DNA from: Streptomyces sp. NBC_01591
Lineage (GTDB): Bacteria; Actinomycetota; Actinomycetes; Streptomycetales; Streptomycetaceae
DNA: 64,000 nucleotides
Direction of reading: 5' to 3'
NCBI RefSeq assembly: GCF_035918155.1
Contig: NZ_CP109327.1
Location: 8,680,001-8,744,000, forward strand
The translations under genes were made by a program, and so were the position numbers. The notes under the pieces were generated by a model. That model searched no databases, was not told where the DNA came from, and saw only the letters and a list, made by a program, of their open reading frames with translations. Below are positions 62,950-64,000 of this stretch, piece by piece (positions within the stretch are counted from its first letter, which is position 1; each line of letters starts with the position of its first letter).

Positions 62950-62972
62950 ATAGTCGAGCGGTCGTATACTTG
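62950..62972. promoter_or_regulatory. Imperfect palindrome upstream of the TetR gene
   Basis: AATAGTCGAGCGGTCGTATA has inverted halves (TAGTCGA / TCGTATA in part) and lies just before the ATG at 62978. Typical place for a TetR operator that also covers the divergent SnoaL-like gene. Confidence 0.45.
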
Positions 62973-62977
62973 CAACC

Positions 62978-63598
62978 ATGGGACGGACCAGTGACGCCAG
63001 GGAAAAGATCATCAGCACCGCGCAGTCGCTCATCGAGCTGCGTGGCTACTCGGCGCTGGGCGTGGCCGAGATCTGCAAGACGGCCGGGGTGCCCAAGGGG
63101 AGCTTCTACTACTTCTTCGAGTCCAAGGAGGCTCTGGCGCTGACTGTGCTCGACGAGCACTGGGCCGACCAGCGTCGCGAGTGGGCCCGTGTTCTGCGCG
63201 GCGACGCCGACCCTCTGCAGCGGCTGCGGCAGCTCTTCGAGGAGACCGAGGCGATCCAGCGCGCGGGGCAGAAGAGCTGTGGCACCGTCTCCGGCTGCTT
63301 GTTCGGGAACCTCACGTTGGAGCTGAGCAATCAGACCGAAGCGATCCGCCGACGCCTGCAGGAGATCTTCGACGCCCAGGTCGACATGGTGGAGTCGGTC
63401 GTCGCCGAGGCGCGTGAGCGTGGCGAGGTCACTGTCGCCGACACCCGTGAGGCGGCGCGATCGGTCGTCGCGCAGCTCGAAGGACAGGTGCTGTTCGCCA
63501 AGCTCTACAACAGCACGTCCCAGCTGAGCGTTCTCTGGGCGAACTGCCTGGCTCTGCTGGGCGCCCGGGCGCCGCAGGAGGCAGCGGCCGAGGCATGA
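62978..63598 (+). CDS. TetR-family transcriptional regulator (TetR_C_6 / AcuR-like)
   Basis: 206 residues. HTH: REKIISTAQSLIELRGYSAL, VAEICKTAGVPKGSFYYFFE, SKEALALTVLDEHW. The ligand domain has CGTVSGCLFGNLTLELSNQT and EARERGEVTVADTREAARSV, typical of AcuR/DhaR-type regulators of NADPH oxidoreductase or acrylate genes. Divergent from the SnoaL-like gene. The next gene rightwards, a nitronate monooxygenase, converges on it. Confidence 0.92.
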   Translation: MGRTSDAREKIISTAQSLIELRGYSALGVAEICKTAGVPKGSFYYFFESKEALALTVLDEHWADQRREWARVLRGDADPLQRLRQLFEETEAIQRAGQKSCGTVSGCLFGNLTLELSNQTEAIRRRLQEIFDAQVDMVESVVAEARERGEVTVADTREAARSVVAQLEGQVLFAKLYNSTSQLSVLWANCLALLGARAPQEAAAEA

Positions 63599-63703
63599 GC
63601 CCCGGTCCGCTGCCGGCGGGTCGGAGTGTCGGGCGCCAGAGTCCCGTTGGCCCGGAGGTCCCGGACTGCCGGTGCCTTGGTGTGCGTCGGGCGCCGAGGG
63701 CGT

Positions 63704-64000
63704 TCAGACGTGGGAGGCCAGTCTCCGCAGGATCTGGGCGGCGGGCTCGGCGGTGGCCTGGCGGTACCCGGTCCCGGCCCACAGATTGATCCGCTCGGGG
63801 TCGCCGGCCGCGGCGGCGGCCTGGCGCATCGGCCTGGTCAGATGGTGCAGGGCGGGGTAGCCAGAGGGGGCGAGGCCGCTGTAGTGGTCGGTGAACCGGT
63901 TGGCCAGAGCCCGTGCGGGCCGGCCTGTGAACGCCCTGGTCACCACGGTCCGGCGGCGCTTCGGGTCGGCCAGGGCCGCCTTGTGGGGGAGCGACGTACC
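63704..64000 (-). CDS. Nitronate monooxygenase (NMO family), C-terminal part; 5' end outside window
   Basis: About 98 codons visible: TSLPHKAALADPKRRRTVVT, RAFTGRPARALANRFTDHYS, GYPALHHLTRPMRQAAAAAG, and WAGTGYRQATAEPAAQILRR. These are the C-terminal motifs (SGRPAR, YPxxNxLTxPLR, LWAGQG) of FMN-dependent nitronate monooxygenases, which oxidise propionate-3-nitronate or alkyl nitronates. The FMN barrel and start lie beyond the window. Confidence 0.88.
   Translation of the reverse strand, partial: GTSLPHKAALADPKRRRTVVTRAFTGRPARALANRFTDHYSGLAPSGYPALHHLTRPMRQAAAAAGDPERINLWAGTGYRQATAEPAAQILRRLASHV

Noticed and set aside
1..64000. CRISPR arrays, tRNA or rRNA genes
   Set aside because: No regularly spaced repeats, cloverleaf-forming segments or rRNA sequence were noticed on reading both strands; a tRNAscan or CRISPR finder run was not possible.

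Overview
The window is high-GC actinobacterial DNA. Codon use, GTG/TTG starts, the protein families and several TTA-sparing genes all point to Streptomyces, most likely a chromosome arm or a large linear plasmid. It is an insertion-sequence graveyard: IS3, IS6, IS4, IS1380, ISAzo13, IS110, IS256, IS5, IS630, IS701 and IS30 family elements cover roughly half of it, and many of the genes between them are split or truncated. No rRNA, tRNA, CRISPR array or complete biosynthetic cluster was seen.

Layout. 0-5 kb: IS3 and IS701 remnants, a GlxA-type regulator divergent from a quinone oxidoreductase and a SnoaL-like gene, then IS6 copy A. 5-15 kb: gene fragments, a DNA-binding protein, a DUF7691-like gene, a truncated alpha-L-rhamnosidase, IS4 and IS1380, then two head-to-tail ISAzo13 copies joined by a single TTA. 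15-23 kb: IS110-I splits a MocR-type regulator divergent from phzF; resolvase and cyclodeaminase fragments; TetR plus an SDR-alpha/beta hydrolase fusion. 23-30 kb: IS256-hydrolase fusion, LacI fragment, butanediol dehydrogenase-like gene, GNAT, alpha/beta hydrolase, a SUKH-like pseudogene, and a group II intron 3' end inside an IS5 fragment. 30-35 kb: IS110-II, itself interrupted by a second IS110, then ISAzo13 and IS6 fragments. 35-43 kb is the calmest part: metallophosphoesterase, two-component system, MMPL exporter, SDR and MarR. 43-49 kb: IS30, a methyltransferase, IS630, an IS701 that encloses a MazF-like gene, then a Tn554-type DUF6262/recombinase pair. 49-55 kb: a 4.6 kb insertion into that recombinase gene. 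55-64 kb: IS3 splitting a hypothetical gene, a small TTA-rich membrane protein, IS110-III, a serine hydrolase, IS6 copy B, SnoaL/TetR, and a nitronate monooxygenase end.

The most unusual unit is 49649-54238. A segment carrying a tyrosine integrase, a small Cro/C1-type HTH protein and an 818-residue protein with eight zinc ribbons and a degenerate tyrosine-recombinase-like C-terminus sits inside another tyrosine recombinase gene, exactly after the codons for its active-site Tyr-Tyr-Arg. The second notable signal is in the non-coding ends of IS110-I and IS110-II: they share a 14-bp stem with compensatory changes, with C6/G5-6 tracts in the loop, and both elements sit in G-runs, as expected for IS110 guide (bridge) RNAs.

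At least ten coding sequences are broken by single-base or two-base indels, often in short homopolymers. Some may be assembly errors rather than true pseudogenes.
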